A stretch of 64,000 nt of DNA from Spirosoma rhododendri (lineage in GTDB: Bacteria; Bacteroidota; Bacteroidia; Cytophagales; Spirosomataceae): positions 2,867,001 through 2,931,000 of the forward strand of contig NZ_CP051677.1 in assembly GCF_012849055.1 (NCBI RefSeq), in the 5' to 3' direction. The position numbers were made by a program, and so were the translations under genes. The notes below the pieces were generated by a model that was not told the DNA's origin, did not search any database, and saw only the letters and a program-made list of their open reading frames with translations. Every line of letters begins with the position of its first letter. The first letter of the stretch is position 1. Shown piece by piece: positions 27,212 through 36,128 of this stretch.

Positions 27212-28690
27212 ATGAAAAAAATACACCTGACACTGGCATTAGCAGCGGGGCTGCTGGCCGGTGCCTGCAAGCAGGATTACCTGGATACCGCCCCCACGGG
27301 CAGCGTCGACGCGGCTGCGGCCTACGCGACGACCAAAAATGCGACGGCGGCTATCAACGGTATTTACCGGGCGATGGTTGTACGTTACCTCGACTCGCAG
27401 GGGCACTTCGGCCACCCGGCGATGATGATTATCAACGACGTGCTGGGCGAGGACGTCATCATCAGCAATACGTCGAACAACTGGCATCTGGCCGAAACGC
27501 GCTGGCAGGCCCACCGTTCGGAAACGTCGGCGGGCGATCAGCTGGGGTACCAGTTGTATTACCGCCTGATCGGTAACGCCAACGTTGCCATCGCCAACAT
27601 CGACAACGCAACGGGCACACCCGCCGAGCGCAATCAGGTCAAAGGTGAAGCACTGGGCCTGCGGGCGTTTTCGTACTTCAACCTGGTGCAGCTATACGGT
27701 AAGCGGTACAACGCGGCTACGATCCCCAACAGTCAGCTGGGTGTTCCGCTGATTCTGGTGCCGACAACGACCGGGCAGGCCCGCGCAACGGTTGAAGAGG
27801 TGTACACGCAGATCAACAAAGACCTGGCCGACGCGGCTACGCTCCTGACGTCGACTCGTCCGTACAAGTCGCACATCAATCTGGAGGTGATTCGTGGGTT
27901 TCAGGCCCGCGTCGCGCTGACGCAGCAAAACTGGGCCGATGCGGCAAAATTCGCGGCACAGGCTCGTACCGGCTACTCGCTCATGACGACGGCGCAGTAC
28001 CAGGAGGGCTTCGCCGACATCGCTAACCCGGAGTGGATGTGGGGTTTTGATCATATCGAAGATCAGACAGAGTACTTCGGGGCGTTTCACTCGTATATGT
28101 CGGCCAACTTCAACTCGACCAACATCCGCGTAACGCCGAAGCTTATCAACAGCAAGCTCTACGATCAGATTCCGACGACGGACGTACGCTCGAAGATGTG
28201 GGTGAAGTCGCCAAACACAACGAACTCAGTCGTGCCGACGGGCGGGATACGCGTAGCTTACCTGAACCAGAAATTCCGCCTGCCCGGCACGCCCTCGACC
28301 AGTACGATGGGCGACGTACCGTACATGCGGGTGGCGGAAATGTACCTGATCGAAGCTGAAGCACAGGCCCGGCTGGGTAACTCGGCGGCATCGGCAACGG
28401 CGCTGTACGACCTGATCAGTAAGCGCGATGCTGCCTACACCAAATCGACAAAAACCGGAACGGCGCTGGTCGATGAGATTCTGTTCCACCGGCGTGTCGA
28501 GTTGTGGGGCGAAGGCTTCCGCTTTACCGACCTGAAACGGACAAACCAGCCACTCAACCGCAACGGGGCCAACGTCAACACGGCGGTAGCGGTACTCTTT
28601 GACGTAGCCGCCGGTGACAATCAGTGGGAGTTTCTAATTCCGCGCCGGGAAATCAACGCCAACGCAGCCATCGTGCAGAATCCGTTGTAA
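27212..28690 (+). CDS. susD: SusD/RagB family nutrient-binding lipoprotein
   Basis: The 492-residue protein has a lipoprotein signal peptide with lipobox LAGAC (Cys at residue 19), followed by the SusD-like N-terminal TPR helices (TKNATAAINGIYRAM; NANVAIANIDN; VKGEALGLRAFSYFNLVQLYG, the diagnostic SusD region near residue 145) and the RagB/SusD C-terminal domain with VPYMRVAEMYLIEAEAQAR and DEILFHRRVELWGEGFRFTD. It covers the extracellular mouth of the SusC barrel. The 14-base gap to susC marks a two-gene operon. No terminator is obvious; a heptamer hairpin follows. Confidence 0.95.
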   Translation: MKKIHLTLALAAGLLAGACKQDYLDTAPTGSVDAAAAYATTKNATAAINGIYRAMVVRYLDSQGHFGHPAMMIINDVLGEDVIISNTSNNWHLAETRWQAHRSETSAGDQLGYQLYYRLIGNANVAIANIDNATGTPAERNQVKGEALGLRAFSYFNLVQLYGKRYNAATIPNSQLGVPLILVPTTTGQARATVEEVYTQINKDLADAATLLTSTRPYKSHINLEVIRGFQARVALTQQNWADAAKFAAQARTGYSLMTTAQYQEGFADIANPEWMWGFDHIEDQTEYFGAFHSYMSANFNSTNIRVTPKLINSKLYDQIPTTDVRSKMWVKSPNTTNSVVPTGGIRVAYLNQKFRLPGTPSTSTMGDVPYMRVAEMYLIEAEAQARLGNSAASATALYDLISKRDAAYTKSTKTGTALVDEILFHRRVELWGEGFRFTDLKRTNQPLNRNGANVNTAVAVLFDVAAGDNQWEFLIPRREINANAAIVQNPL

Positions 28691-28693
28691 GAT

Positions 28694-28772
28694 AGTTCAA
28701 CGTTTGTAGTTCAAGGTTTAAGGTTATTGACCAAATTCGCAACGTTAAACTTTGAACTATAAACGTTGAACC
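28694..28772. repeat. Intergenic hairpin with heptamer-repeat arms
   Basis: The left arm (28694-28729) reads as heptamers GTTCAAC, GTTTGTA, GTTCAAG, GTTTAAG; the right arm (about 28739-28772) is a close reverse complement. It fills the susD-pheA gap and ends 7 bases before the pheA start codon. Confidence 0.85.
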
Positions 28773-28779
28773 GTTTTTA

Positions 28780-29853
28780 ATGACCCTCGAATCGCTCCGT
28801 AACAATATCGATGCACTGGACGATCAGTTACTGACGCTGCTGAATCAGCGGATGGAACTGGTGCGGAAAGTGGGTGAACTCAAACGCTCGGCCAACACGG
28901 TGATTTACCGGCCCGAGCGCGAAAAACAAATCCTCGACCGGCTCCACAGTCAGAATACGGGCCTGCTCAATCAGGCGGCTATCGAGGCTATTTTTCTGGA
29001 AATCTTTGCCGTTTCGCGCAATCTCGAACTGCCCGAACGGGTATCGTATCTGGGGCCGGAGGGGAGCTTTACCCATCAGGCCGCCGAGAGTCGGTTTGGG
29101 GCGATGAGTGCATATATGGCCCTGCCGACCATTCGGTCGGTGTTCGAGAGTGTCGAGACGGGGCGGGTGCGGTTTGGCGTCGTGCCGATTGAAAACAACC
29201 AGGAAGGTGTCGTCAACGAGACGATTGACCTGCTGCTGGAGAAAGACCTGCGCATTGCCGCCGAAGCGCAGATTCCGGTGCATTTTACGTTTGCCACGCA
29301 GACGGAGAACCTCGCCGAAATCACGCACATTTATTCAAAAGACATCGCTTTTCGGCAGTGCAGTCGTTTCCTTAACGACTCGTTCGACGGCCTGAACGCT
29401 GAATTTGTCCCGGTTGAATCGACGTCGAAAGCGGCTAAACTGGCGGCTCAACAGCCGAAAACAGCCGCGATCTGCTCGCAAATCGCGGCCAAGCTATTCG
29501 ACGTGCCGGTGTTGTTCGACAACATCGAAAACTCCGATCTGAACCGTACCCGCTTCCTGATTCTGGCCAAAGAGTTCGTCAATCAACCAAGTGGTAACGA
29601 CAAAACGACGCTGATCGCCCGGCTGGCCAACACGCAGTCGCCGGGGGTACTGGCCGAGTTTCTGCAATCGTTCAACGCACGGGGCATTAACCTGACCAAG
29701 ATCGAAAGCCGCCCGCTACGCGACGGGGCTACGTTCCGCTACTGGTTTCTACTCGAATGCGAAGGCCACGCCGACGACCCGGCTCTGCGCGACGTGATGG
29801 CGCAGTACGCCAACGAAGTGAAGCTGCTGGGTAGCTACGTGCGGGGGGCTTAG
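28780..29853 (+). CDS. pheA: Bifunctional chorismate mutase / prephenate dehydratase
   Basis: The 357-residue protein has three parts. Residues 1-85 are an AroQ-type chorismate mutase (LRNNIDALDDQLLTLLNQRM, KVGELK, YRPEREKQIL). Residues about 90-270 are prephenate dehydratase, beginning VSYLGPEGSFTHQAA and ending with the NRTRFLIL segment whose Thr-Arg-Phe is catalytic. The last 85 residues are an ACT domain with LTKIESRP, the phenylalanine-binding loop. It converts chorismate to phenylpyruvate for phenylalanine synthesis and should be feedback-inhibited by Phe. It is unrelated in function to the susCD pair upstream. Confidence 0.94.
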   Translation: MTLESLRNNIDALDDQLLTLLNQRMELVRKVGELKRSANTVIYRPEREKQILDRLHSQNTGLLNQAAIEAIFLEIFAVSRNLELPERVSYLGPEGSFTHQAAESRFGAMSAYMALPTIRSVFESVETGRVRFGVVPIENNQEGVVNETIDLLLEKDLRIAAEAQIPVHFTFATQTENLAEITHIYSKDIAFRQCSRFLNDSFDGLNAEFVPVESTSKAAKLAAQQPKTAAICSQIAAKLFDVPVLFDNIENSDLNRTRFLILAKEFVNQPSGNDKTTLIARLANTQSPGVLAEFLQSFNARGINLTKIESRPLRDGATFRYWFLLECEGHADDPALRDVMAQYANEVKLLGSYVRGA

Positions 29854-29921
29854 CCAACCGATTGGTTGAGAAAACTACTCGCCAGCTGTCGCTGTTATGT
29901 CAACGGATAGATACTTGAGAA

Positions 29922-30614
29922 ATGGAAGCCAACGATAAAACGGATAAAATTGTCGAAGCCCGGATGAAACTCCGTCGGCGGTTTGAGGAGAAGATGGCGC
30001 AGACTCCATCGATGACCGACGAAAAGCCACGCGGTTCGGGGCCGATCAATCGGCACGGTATGCCTGCTACACCGGTCGGGCAGACACTGACAACCAAGTG
30101 GCCGGTGCTCGATCTGGGTTACCAGCCCAGCATCCCACTCGACAAGTGGCAACTAAACATCGACGGGGAAGTCAACAACCCGGTTCGGTTGAAGTGGGAG
30201 GATCTGATGGCCCTGCCGCAGGTTGAAGATACCAGCGATTTTCACTGCGTGACAACCTGGTCGCGGCTCGACGTTCCCTGGGTGGGCGTGCGCTTTATGG
30301 ACCTGGCCGCGCTGGTCGATCCGAAGGGTACGGCAACCCACGTTATGTGTTACGGATACGACGGTTACTCGACTAACGTAGCCCTCGAAGAAGCCCTCAA
30401 ACCCGATGTGCTGCTCGTGCACACCGCCGATGGCCAACCCCTGACCCGCGAACACGGTGGGCCCCTGCGAATGATTACGCCCCAGCTGTACGCCTGGAAA
30501 GGCAGCAAATGGATCAAGCGCATCGAGTTCATGGATAAAAACAAACTCGGTTTCTGGGAAGAGCGGGGTTATTCCAATACGGCCTATCCGTGGCGGAACG
30601 ACCGGTATTCGTGA
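29922..30614 (+). CDS. Sulfite-oxidase-like molybdopterin oxidoreductase
   Basis: The 230-residue protein matches the cytoplasmic sulfite-oxidase-like family: GQTLTTKWPVLDLG, WQLNIDGEVNNPVRLKWEDL, the molybdenum-ligating C109 in SDFHCVTTWS, VMCYGYDGYSTNV and LYAWKGSKWIKRIEFMD. The start ATG gives no Tat or Sec signal, unlike MsrP/YedY, so it probably stays in the cytoplasm. The family binds mononuclear molybdopterin, but the substrate is not known for this clade. No heme or membrane subunit is next to it. A strong hairpin terminator follows after 14 bases. Confidence 0.88.
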   Translation: MEANDKTDKIVEARMKLRRRFEEKMAQTPSMTDEKPRGSGPINRHGMPATPVGQTLTTKWPVLDLGYQPSIPLDKWQLNIDGEVNNPVRLKWEDLMALPQVEDTSDFHCVTTWSRLDVPWVGVRFMDLAALVDPKGTATHVMCYGYDGYSTNVALEEALKPDVLLVHTADGQPLTREHGGPLRMITPQLYAWKGSKWIKRIEFMDKNKLGFWEERGYSNTAYPWRNDRYS

Positions 30615-30628
30615 TTCTGAATTGATAT

Positions 30629-30668
30629 AACGCAAAGGGGTCGGCATCACTGCCGACCCCTTTGCGTT
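30629..30668. terminator. Hairpin terminator between the molybdoenzyme and purL
   Basis: Perfect 18-base arms (30629-30646 and 30651-30668) enclose the loop TCAC. The arm ends with CAAAGGGG and CCCCTTTG. With no long T run on either side it could stop transcription from both directions. Confidence 0.8.
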
Positions 30669-30677
30669 CTTAATACC

Positions 30678-30710
30678 CAGTGGTGTCAGGTCCCCGACCT
30701 GACACCACTG
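30678..30710. repeat. Second hairpin, candidate repetitive palindrome
   Basis: Arms CAGTGGTGTCAGG and CCTGACACCACTG enclose TCCCCGA. It stands just after the stop of purL (converging side) and directly beside the other hairpin, so it is redundant as a terminator and may be a repetitive palindromic element. Confidence 0.6.
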
Positions 30711-30714
30711 AATG

Positions 30715-32973
30715 CTAGCTCATAATCGCTTCCAGCGAGTAGTTGTACAGGGCCTTCGCTTCGTGCGAGGTGAGCACCTGCTTGTCTTCAATCGAGAAGC
30801 CCTGCCCGGTGACTTTACCCAGATACTGGAATGGCAGGATGCTGTCGTTGAGGTAGCCTTCCAGATGCTCAACCTGATCGGGCGAGATCGTTATGACAAC
30901 GCGGCTCTGTCCTTCGCCGAACAGGAAGGCGTCGGTACGGTGCCGCTCGTCGGTGCCGATAGCAAAGCCTTTGTCGCCCGTCATGGCCGATTCCGCCAGG
31001 GCAACGAACAAGCCACCATCCGATACGTCGTGCGCCGACTGAAGCCAGCCGTTACGAATCATCGTTTTGATACCTTCCTGCACGCGCCACTCGTCTTCAA
31101 ACAGGAAATATGGCGCGGGCGACGCTTTGATGCCCCGGTACGAGTACAAATACTCCGACGAAGCAATATCGTTTGACGATGCGCCGATGAGGTAAATCAG
31201 GTCGCCTTCGTTCTTGAAGTTCATCGTCATGCGATGGGTCGGATCTTCCATCAAGCCCAGCATACCGATGGTCGGCGTGGGGAACACCGGACCGTCGTCG
31301 GACGATTGGTTGTAGAAACTAACGTTACCGCCTGTAACGGGGGTGCTGAACCGGCGGCAGGCTTCGCCCATACCCTGAACAGCCTCGACAAACTGCCAGT
31401 ACACTTCCGGTACGTAGGGGTTGCCGAAGTTCAGGTTATTGGTAACGGCCAGCGGTTCGCCACCCGTACAAACAATGTTGCGGCAGGCTTCCGCTACGGC
31501 GATCATCGCGCCCTTGCGGGGTTCGGCGTTTACGTAGCGGCTGTTGCAATCGACCGTGATGACAATTGACTTGTCAGTGGCGGGCAGGCCGGGGCCTTTC
31601 ACGCTGACAACAGCGGCATCCGACGGGGCGTTGGTGCTCCGGTTCGCCGTACCAACCATCGAATCGTATTGCTCATACACCCACCGGCGCGAGCAGATGT
31701 TCGGGTGCGACAGCAGGTGTTTGGCAACTGCCGTCAGTTCATCCGCCGTAACGTCATCGACATCGTCGGGGTTGAACTTGGCGTATTCCTTAATGTACGC
31801 CGGTTCTTTGTATTCGCGCTGATACTGTGGCGCCCCACCACCGAGCACCAGATCATAGGCCGGTACGTCGGCGACGAGTTCGCCGTATCGGTAGAAATGC
31901 AGACGACCCAGGTCGTTTTCGCCTTTGGCCACTACTTCGCCAATCTGCGCGCAGTTGAGGTCCCACTTGTCGAAAATGCCCTGGATAACGTCTTCCTTGC
32001 CTTTCTCGATGACGACCAGCATCCGCTCCTGCGATTCTGACAGCAGAATCTCGAACGGAGCCATATTGGGCTGACGGGTCGGGACTTTGTCGAGGTCGAT
32101 AATCATGCCGTGCTCACCTTTCGCGCTCATTTCTGAGGTCGAGCAGATGATCCCGGCGGCACCCATATCCTGAATACCGATGACGTGACCCGTGGCGATG
32201 ATTTCGAGTGTTGCTTCGAGCAGCAGCTTCTCCATGAACGGGTCACCGACCTGCACAGCGGGCAACTTATCGGTCGAGGCTGCGGTAATGTCTTCCGACG
32301 CAAAGGTGGCTCCGTGAATACCGTCTTTACCCGTCGCCGAGCCAACGATAAACACCGGGTTGCCCACGCCGTACGACGTTGCTTTGGCTACTTTACCCGT
32401 TTCAACGATACCCGCCGAGAACGCGTTGACGAGCGGATTGGTGTTGTAGCATTCGTCGAAATACAGCTCCCCGCCAACGGTTGGAATACCGAACGCGTTG
32501 CCGTAATCGCCGATGCCTTTCACCACACCGCGTAGCAGGCGCTTGGTTTTAGCCAGGCTCAGATCGCCGAAACGCAGCGAATTGAGCTGGGCGATGGGCC
32601 GGGCACCCATCGTAAAAATGTCGCGGTTGATCCCGCCCACGCCCGTTGCGGCACCCTGATAGGGTTCCAGCGCCGAAGGGTGGTTGTGCGATTCGATTTT
32701 GAACGAACAGGCCAGCCCGTCGCCGATGTCGACCAGTCCGGCGTTTTCTTCACCTGCCTTGGCGAGCATCCGATCGGAGTCGCGGGGGAGGGTTTTCAGC
32801 CAGACAATCGAGTTTTTGTAGGAGCAGTGCTCCGACCACATCACCGAGAAGATACTGAGTTCGGTAAAGTTGGGCTGACGGCCCAGAATGTCGACGATTT
32901 TGTCGAATTCGTCGGGGAGCAGGCCCAGCTTGCGGGCGGTTTCGAGCGTTGGCAGTGATTCGGTTGCGTCCAT
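30715..32973 (-). CDS. purL: Phosphoribosylformylglycinamidine synthase, small-type subunit PurL
   Basis: I use the ATG at 32971-32973 ([18 protein letters not shown]), because the longer frame to 33012 is only the translated repeat arm. The 752-residue protein is a small PurL: it carries [21 protein letters not shown] with the catalytic His, [18 protein letters not shown] (ATP/Mg), [22 protein letters not shown] and a second AIRS-like half with GNVSFYN. It uses glutamine-derived ammonia, ATP and FGAR to make FGAM in purine synthesis and needs separate PurQ and PurS, which are not in the window. The promoter box TACTTTTG lies at 33073-33080, and a hairpin fills its 5' leader. Confidence 0.95.
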   Translation of the reverse strand: MDATESLPTLETARKLGLLPDEFDKIVDILGRQPNFTELSIFSVMWSEHCSYKNSIVWLKTLPRDSDRMLAKAGEENAGLVDIGDGLACSFKIESHNHPSALEPYQGAATGVGGINRDIFTMGARPIAQLNSLRFGDLSLAKTKRLLRGVVKGIGDYGNAFGIPTVGGELYFDECYNTNPLVNAFSAGIVETGKVAKATSYGVGNPVFIVGSATGKDGIHGATFASEDITAASTDKLPAVQVGDPFMEKLLLEATLEIIATGHVIGIQDMGAAGIICSTSEMSAKGEHGMIIDLDKVPTRQPNMAPFEILLSESQERMLVVIEKGKEDVIQGIFDKWDLNCAQIGEVVAKGENDLGRLHFYRYGELVADVPAYDLVLGGGAPQYQREYKEPAYIKEYAKFNPDDVDDVTADELTAVAKHLLSHPNICSRRWVYEQYDSMVGTANRSTNAPSDAAVVSVKGPGLPATDKSIVITVDCNSRYVNAEPRKGAMIAVAEACRNIVCTGGEPLAVTNNLNFGNPYVPEVYWQFVEAVQGMGEACRRFSTPVTGGNVSFYNQSSDDGPVFPTPTIGMLGLMEDPTHRMTMNFKNEGDLIYLIGASSNDIASSEYLYSYRGIKASPAPYFLFEDEWRVQEGIKTMIRNGWLQSAHDVSDGGLFVALAESAMTGDKGFAIGTDERHRTDAFLFGEGQSRVVITISPDQVEHLEGYLNDSILPFQYLGKVTGQGFSIEDKQVLTSHEAKALYNYSLEAIMS

Positions 32974-32977
32974 GTGT

Positions 32978-33062
32978 AAAGAGCGAAAGAGCGAAAGAGT
33001 GAAAGAGCGCAAGGAGTCGCGTCAGCTTTTCGCTCTTTCGCTCTTTCACCCTTTCGCTCTTT
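32978..33062 (-). repeat. Octamer-repeat hairpin filling the purL leader
   Basis: Arms 32978-33009 and 33031-33062 (32 bases, 29 complementary) are tandem octamers of the type AGAGCGAA, with an inner loop containing GTCGCGTCAGC. The arm nearest the gene ends 4 bases before the purL ATG, and the predicted transcription start is just upstream of the other arm, so the whole 5' leader is this hairpin. Confidence 0.85.
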
Positions 33063-33072
33063 GAAGATTGCC

Positions 33073-33080
33073 CAAAAGTA
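33073..33080 (-). promoter_or_regulatory. -7 box of the purL promoter
   Basis: Read on the minus strand the sequence is TACTTTTG, an exact TAnnTTTG match. No good -33 TTTG is seen at the usual distance. Confidence 0.6.
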
Positions 33081-33195
33081 CGGGTTTTGGCTGAAACCGG
33101 GTTGGGGGATTTAGAAATCGCTACCGACTTCGTCTGCCCGTTCAGCGAAAAAGAGCTATTGACTCAATGTAAAGCAGCGTTGTACAGCGATCAGA

Positions 33196-34338
33196 TCAAC
33201 CGGCGAACTCGACCCGCAACCGGGCGACGGTGTCGGTGACGTGTTGAACAGCCCGGTCGATTTCGTCGTCGGTGGTAAAGCGACCGAGGCTGAACCGGAC
33301 CGACGCATAGGCCAGTTCGTCCGACAGGCCCATCGCTTTCAGTACGTACGACGGTTCGGTGGTGGCCGATGTACAGGCCGACCCGTTGGATGCGGCCAGT
33401 TCGCTCAGGCTGTCGAGCAGGTGTTCGCCGTCGACGTTCGCAAACGAAATGTTGGTCGTGTTGGGAAGCCGGTGGGTGGTATTACCATTAACGACGGTAC
33501 CGCGTACGTGGCTCAAAATGCCCTGTTCGAGCCGGTCGCGCAGGGCGCAGAGCCGTATGGTTTCGGTCATCAGTTGCTGATGGCACAGCTCGGCGGCTTT
33601 GCCCAGCCCCACAATACCCGGCACATTGAGCGTACCCGACCGGCGTCCGCGCTCGTGCCGACCGCCGTCCTGCTGGGCCGTCAGCTTCACGTGCTTTCGG
33701 GTGATAAGCGCGCCAACGCCCTTTGGTCCGTACAACTTATGCCCCGACAGACTCAGCATGTCAATCAGGCCGTCGGAGAGGTTGAGCGGCAGTTTACCCA
33801 CGGCCTGCGTGGCGTCGGTGTGAAACAGGATACCGCGATCCTGCGCCAGTTGGGCAATAGCGTCGATGGGCTGAATAACACCCGTTTCGTTGTTGGCAAC
33901 CATGACCGAGATCAATAACGTATCGGGCCGGAGCGCGGCCTCTACCTGCGCCGGGTCGATTAGTCCGTCGGCGTGGGGCGTTATATAGGTTACGTCGGCA
34001 CCCAGCCGTGCGAGGTGATCGCAAGTGTCGAGGACGGCTTTATGTTCCGTTTCGACCGTTATGATATGCCCACTGGCCGAACGTCTGGCTTCAGACGCCC
34101 CTTTCAGCGCCAGATTGACCGATTCGGTGGCCCCGCTGGTAAAGACAATCTCTTTCTCCGACACGCCCAGCAGCCGCGCTACCTGATCCCGCGCCTGCGC
34201 CACCGCGTCGGCCGCCTGCCACCCGTAGACGTGCGTGCGCGACGCGGCATTGCCAAAATGCTCCCGAAAGTAGGGGAGCATGGCATCCAGCACCGCCGGG
34301 TCAACGGGCGTCGTCGCGTTATAGTCGAGGTAGGTCAT
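33196..34338 (-). CDS. Cysteine desulfurase (NifS/IscS family)
   Basis: The 380-residue protein has the class V aminotransferase fold: YLDYNATTPVDP at the start, ETEHKAVLD with His near 99, the PLP lysine K201 in SLSGHKLYGPKG, and the persulfide-forming C322 in ASNGSACTSATTEPS. This ASNGSAC loop is like IscS/NifS rather than SufS. It removes sulfur from cysteine for Fe-S clusters and thiolated tRNA. No iscU or other cluster gene is adjacent, which is common when it serves several acceptors. A 130-base gap separates it from the purL promoter. Confidence 0.93.
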   Translation of the reverse strand: MTYLDYNATTPVDPAVLDAMLPYFREHFGNAASRTHVYGWQAADAVAQARDQVARLLGVSEKEIVFTSGATESVNLALKGASEARRSASGHIITVETEHKAVLDTCDHLARLGADVTYITPHADGLIDPAQVEAALRPDTLLISVMVANNETGVIQPIDAIAQLAQDRGILFHTDATQAVGKLPLNLSDGLIDMLSLSGHKLYGPKGVGALITRKHVKLTAQQDGGRHERGRRSGTLNVPGIVGLGKAAELCHQQLMTETIRLCALRDRLEQGILSHVRGTVVNGNTTHRLPNTTNISFANVDGEHLLDSLSELAASNGSACTSATTEPSYVLKAMGLSDELAYASVRFSLGRFTTDDEIDRAVQHVTDTVARLRVEFAG

Positions 34339-34342
34339 TTTT

Positions 34343-34440
34343 GGGTTTAATGTTTCGGGTTCAATGGTTAAGGTTTGGCGTTGGCTGGTCTTTGGTACGC
34401 CCTGCGCCTAACCTTAAACCTTAACCATTAGCCTTTAAAC
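34343..34440. repeat. Intergenic hairpin with heptamer-repeat arms
   Basis: The left arm (34343-34380) is in heptamers such as GGGTTTA, ATGTTTC, GGGTTCA, ATGGTTA, AGGTTTG; the right arm (34405-34440) is an imperfect reverse complement sharing the core AATGGTTAAGGTTT. It fills the gap between xdhC-like and cysteine desulfurase genes. Confidence 0.8.
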
Positions 34441-35558
34441 TAACTGTCTTCCCGCTCATGAATAGGGGCGGGGCGGTGGCGGAGGGCCGTGCCGCTGCGG
34501 TGGGCCAGGAACGCCCGGACCTCGGCGACGATTGAGAGGGCAATTTCTTCGGGTGTTGCCGCGCCGATGTCCAGCCCGATCGGTGCGTGGATACGGTCGG
34601 TTTCGCCGTCGAAGCGCCCTTCCTCCGTTAGTTCGTTAAAGATACGCTCGGCCCGAACGCGCGGCCCCAGCATCCCCACGAATGGTGCATCGGTAGCAAG
34701 TGCGCGGGGCAGGTTGTTTTTGTCGGTCTTGAAATCGTGCGCCATCAGAATTACCGCCGTCTGCTGATCGACGGGAATACTGGCGAAGGCGTCGGGCGCG
34801 ACAATCGCGTGGGCTTCGGCAAACAGCGTTTGCGTTACCTTCTGCGGGTTGGCAACGACGGTAGCCATCCAGCCCAGCTCATTCGTCATCCGAACCAGCG
34901 GCAGAATATCGTACTGCTGTCCCATCAGAATCAGGTGCGGTACGGGCAGCAAGACCTCGATAAACAACTCCACCGACTGCCCATTGACCAACTCGAACGT
35001 AAACGGGGCCGATTTGCCTTTGCTGATATACTGCTGAATCTTCTGATCGATGGGCGCGGTAAGCTCGGCGTCGCCCAGCACGAGCAGGCTGTCGGGGTCT
35101 TCGTAACGGATCATATCGCCCCGTTGCAGCGTGTCGAATGAACCGGTAAAGCTGGTGAGCGTCAGCAGGACGTGGGTTTTACGGGCGTCGGCGAGGCACG
35201 TTTTCAGGCAGTCGAGCGGGTTTGGGTGGTCGGGGTGGAGGGGCGAAATCAGCACGTCGATCACGCCGTTGCAGCCCAGGCCCACGCCAATCTGGTAATC
35301 GTCGTCTTCGGTGGTATCATAGGTAACCAATGTCGGTTTACCCTGCGCGATAGCCAGCCGGGCGCGTTTGAGCGCATCACCTTCCAGGCAACCCCCGCTG
35401 ATACCGCCTACCCACTGCCCGTTGTCCATAATGAGCATACGCGCTCCAGTCCGGCGGTACGACGACCCTTCAACACGAACGACGGTTGCCAAAGCCGCTT
35501 TTGTTGTGTTGGTATTCAGTGCGTTGTAAGCCGCGATGATGGCAAGAATTTCCTTCAT
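34440..35558 (-). CDS. XdhC/CoxI family protein (molybdoenzyme maturation)
   Basis: The 372-residue protein has the XdhC N-terminal domain (ALATVVRVEGSSYRRTGARM, VGGISGGCLEGD with the Cys of the XdhC family near residue 57) and a C-terminal Rossmann domain (VVANPQKV; VILMAHDFKTDKNNL; FVGMLGPRVRAERI). XdhC proteins bind molybdenum cofactor and help insert or sulfurate it into xanthine dehydrogenase-type enzymes. A cysteine desulfurase, which can provide the sulfur, stands right after it in the same direction, an attractive pairing. No xanthine dehydrogenase subunit is in the window. Confidence 0.88.
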   Translation of the reverse strand: MKEILAIIAAYNALNTNTTKAALATVVRVEGSSYRRTGARMLIMDNGQWVGGISGGCLEGDALKRARLAIAQGKPTLVTYDTTEDDDYQIGVGLGCNGVIDVLISPLHPDHPNPLDCLKTCLADARKTHVLLTLTSFTGSFDTLQRGDMIRYEDPDSLLVLGDAELTAPIDQKIQQYISKGKSAPFTFELVNGQSVELFIEVLLPVPHLILMGQQYDILPLVRMTNELGWMATVVANPQKVTQTLFAEAHAIVAPDAFASIPVDQQTAVILMAHDFKTDKNNLPRALATDAPFVGMLGPRVRAERIFNELTEEGRFDGETDRIHAPIGLDIGAATPEEIALSIVAEVRAFLAHRSGTALRHRPAPIHEREDS

Positions 35559-35714
35559 GAAGATGACGAAGCAGGTACAGCCACGATTGGCCGGGCAAGC
35601 CGCGCCAGTCGACTACGCTGCCGATACGATATAAACTGATAACGTATACAGTCGGTTTCGTTGGGCCCTACAAAGCGTATGAACGCATATTTTTTCGCCA
35701 AAACCGCCTGCATG

Positions 35715-35745
35715 TTGCGTTGACGCGAAAATCACCCTACCTTTG
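35715..35745 (+). promoter_or_regulatory. Promoter of tRNA-Ser
   Basis: TTG at 35715-35717 and TACCTTTG at 35738-35745 are separated by 20 bases, matching the Bacteroidota promoter pattern. The tRNA begins 10 bases downstream, so transcription would start almost at the mature 5' end. Confidence 0.75.
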
Positions 35746-35754
35746 TACCACCAA

Positions 35755-35839
35755 AGAGAGATGGCAGAGTGGTCGATTGCGGTGGTCTTGAAAACCACTG
35801 ACTGTAACAGGTCCGGGGGTTCGAATCCCTCTCTCTCTG
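35755..35839 (+). tRNA. tRNA-Ser (anticodon UGA)
   Basis: The acceptor stem pairs AGAGAGA (35755-35761) with TCTCTCT (35832-35838), discriminator G at 35839. The anticodon arm is GTGGT-CTTGAAA-ACCAC with anticodon TGA at 35789-35791. A long variable arm (about 12 bases, CTGTAACAGGTCC) marks class II, and the T loop is TTCGAAT. The CCA end is not encoded. This gene borders the AT-rich island. Confidence 0.97.
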
Positions 35840-35841
35840 CT

Positions 35842-35884
35842 AAAAAAACCCAAGTGTCTGAATGTCAGGTATTTGGGTTTTTTT
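35842..35884 (+). terminator. Terminator of tRNA-Ser
   Basis: The arms AAAAAAACCCAA (35842-35853) and TTGGGTTTTTTT (35873-35884) form an A/T-flanked hairpin ending in a T7 tract. Confidence 0.9.
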
Positions 35885-36128
35885 ATTTATAAGTGATTGC
35901 TTCCGTTCCTCGGGGGCGTTGCTAATGTTGATATAACGGGTTCTATTGTTATATCAACAACGGAATTTTTTGTATATAGCATTTTGATTTTGAATGTATC
36001 AGGTGTCAAAAATATTTGCATCTGGTGCTTTTAACAGTAATTAAGGTCTTTTGAGAGAGTATTTTTTTTGCATTAATTTATCCAGCAGTTGATTAAGTTT
36101 AGATTAGTTCATTTAACTATCATACTCA
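35885..36128. other. AT-rich leader of the defense island with palindrome
   Basis: This 244-base stretch has no supportable gene. Base composition falls sharply compared with the tRNA side. It contains a perfect inverted repeat GTTGATATAAC (35927-35937) / GTTATATCAAC (35948-35958) with a 10-base spacer, and further down TTTG at 36067-36070 and TAAGTTTA at 36094-36101, a loose promoter before the first island gene. No integrase or tRNA-end direct repeat is found here. Confidence 0.5.
35927..35958. promoter_or_regulatory. Perfect 11-base inverted repeat upstream of the HamA-like gene
   Basis: GTTGATATAAC and its exact reverse complement are separated by 10 bases. It is about 170 bases before the first island gene and could be an operator for a dimeric regulator, or a weak hairpin. 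No regulator gene is in the island. Confidence 0.45.

Noticed and set aside
32978-33012. Extension of purL into the repeat arm (13 extra residues)
   Set aside because: The added residues are a translation of the octamer repeat; MDATESL at 32973 fits PurL proteins.
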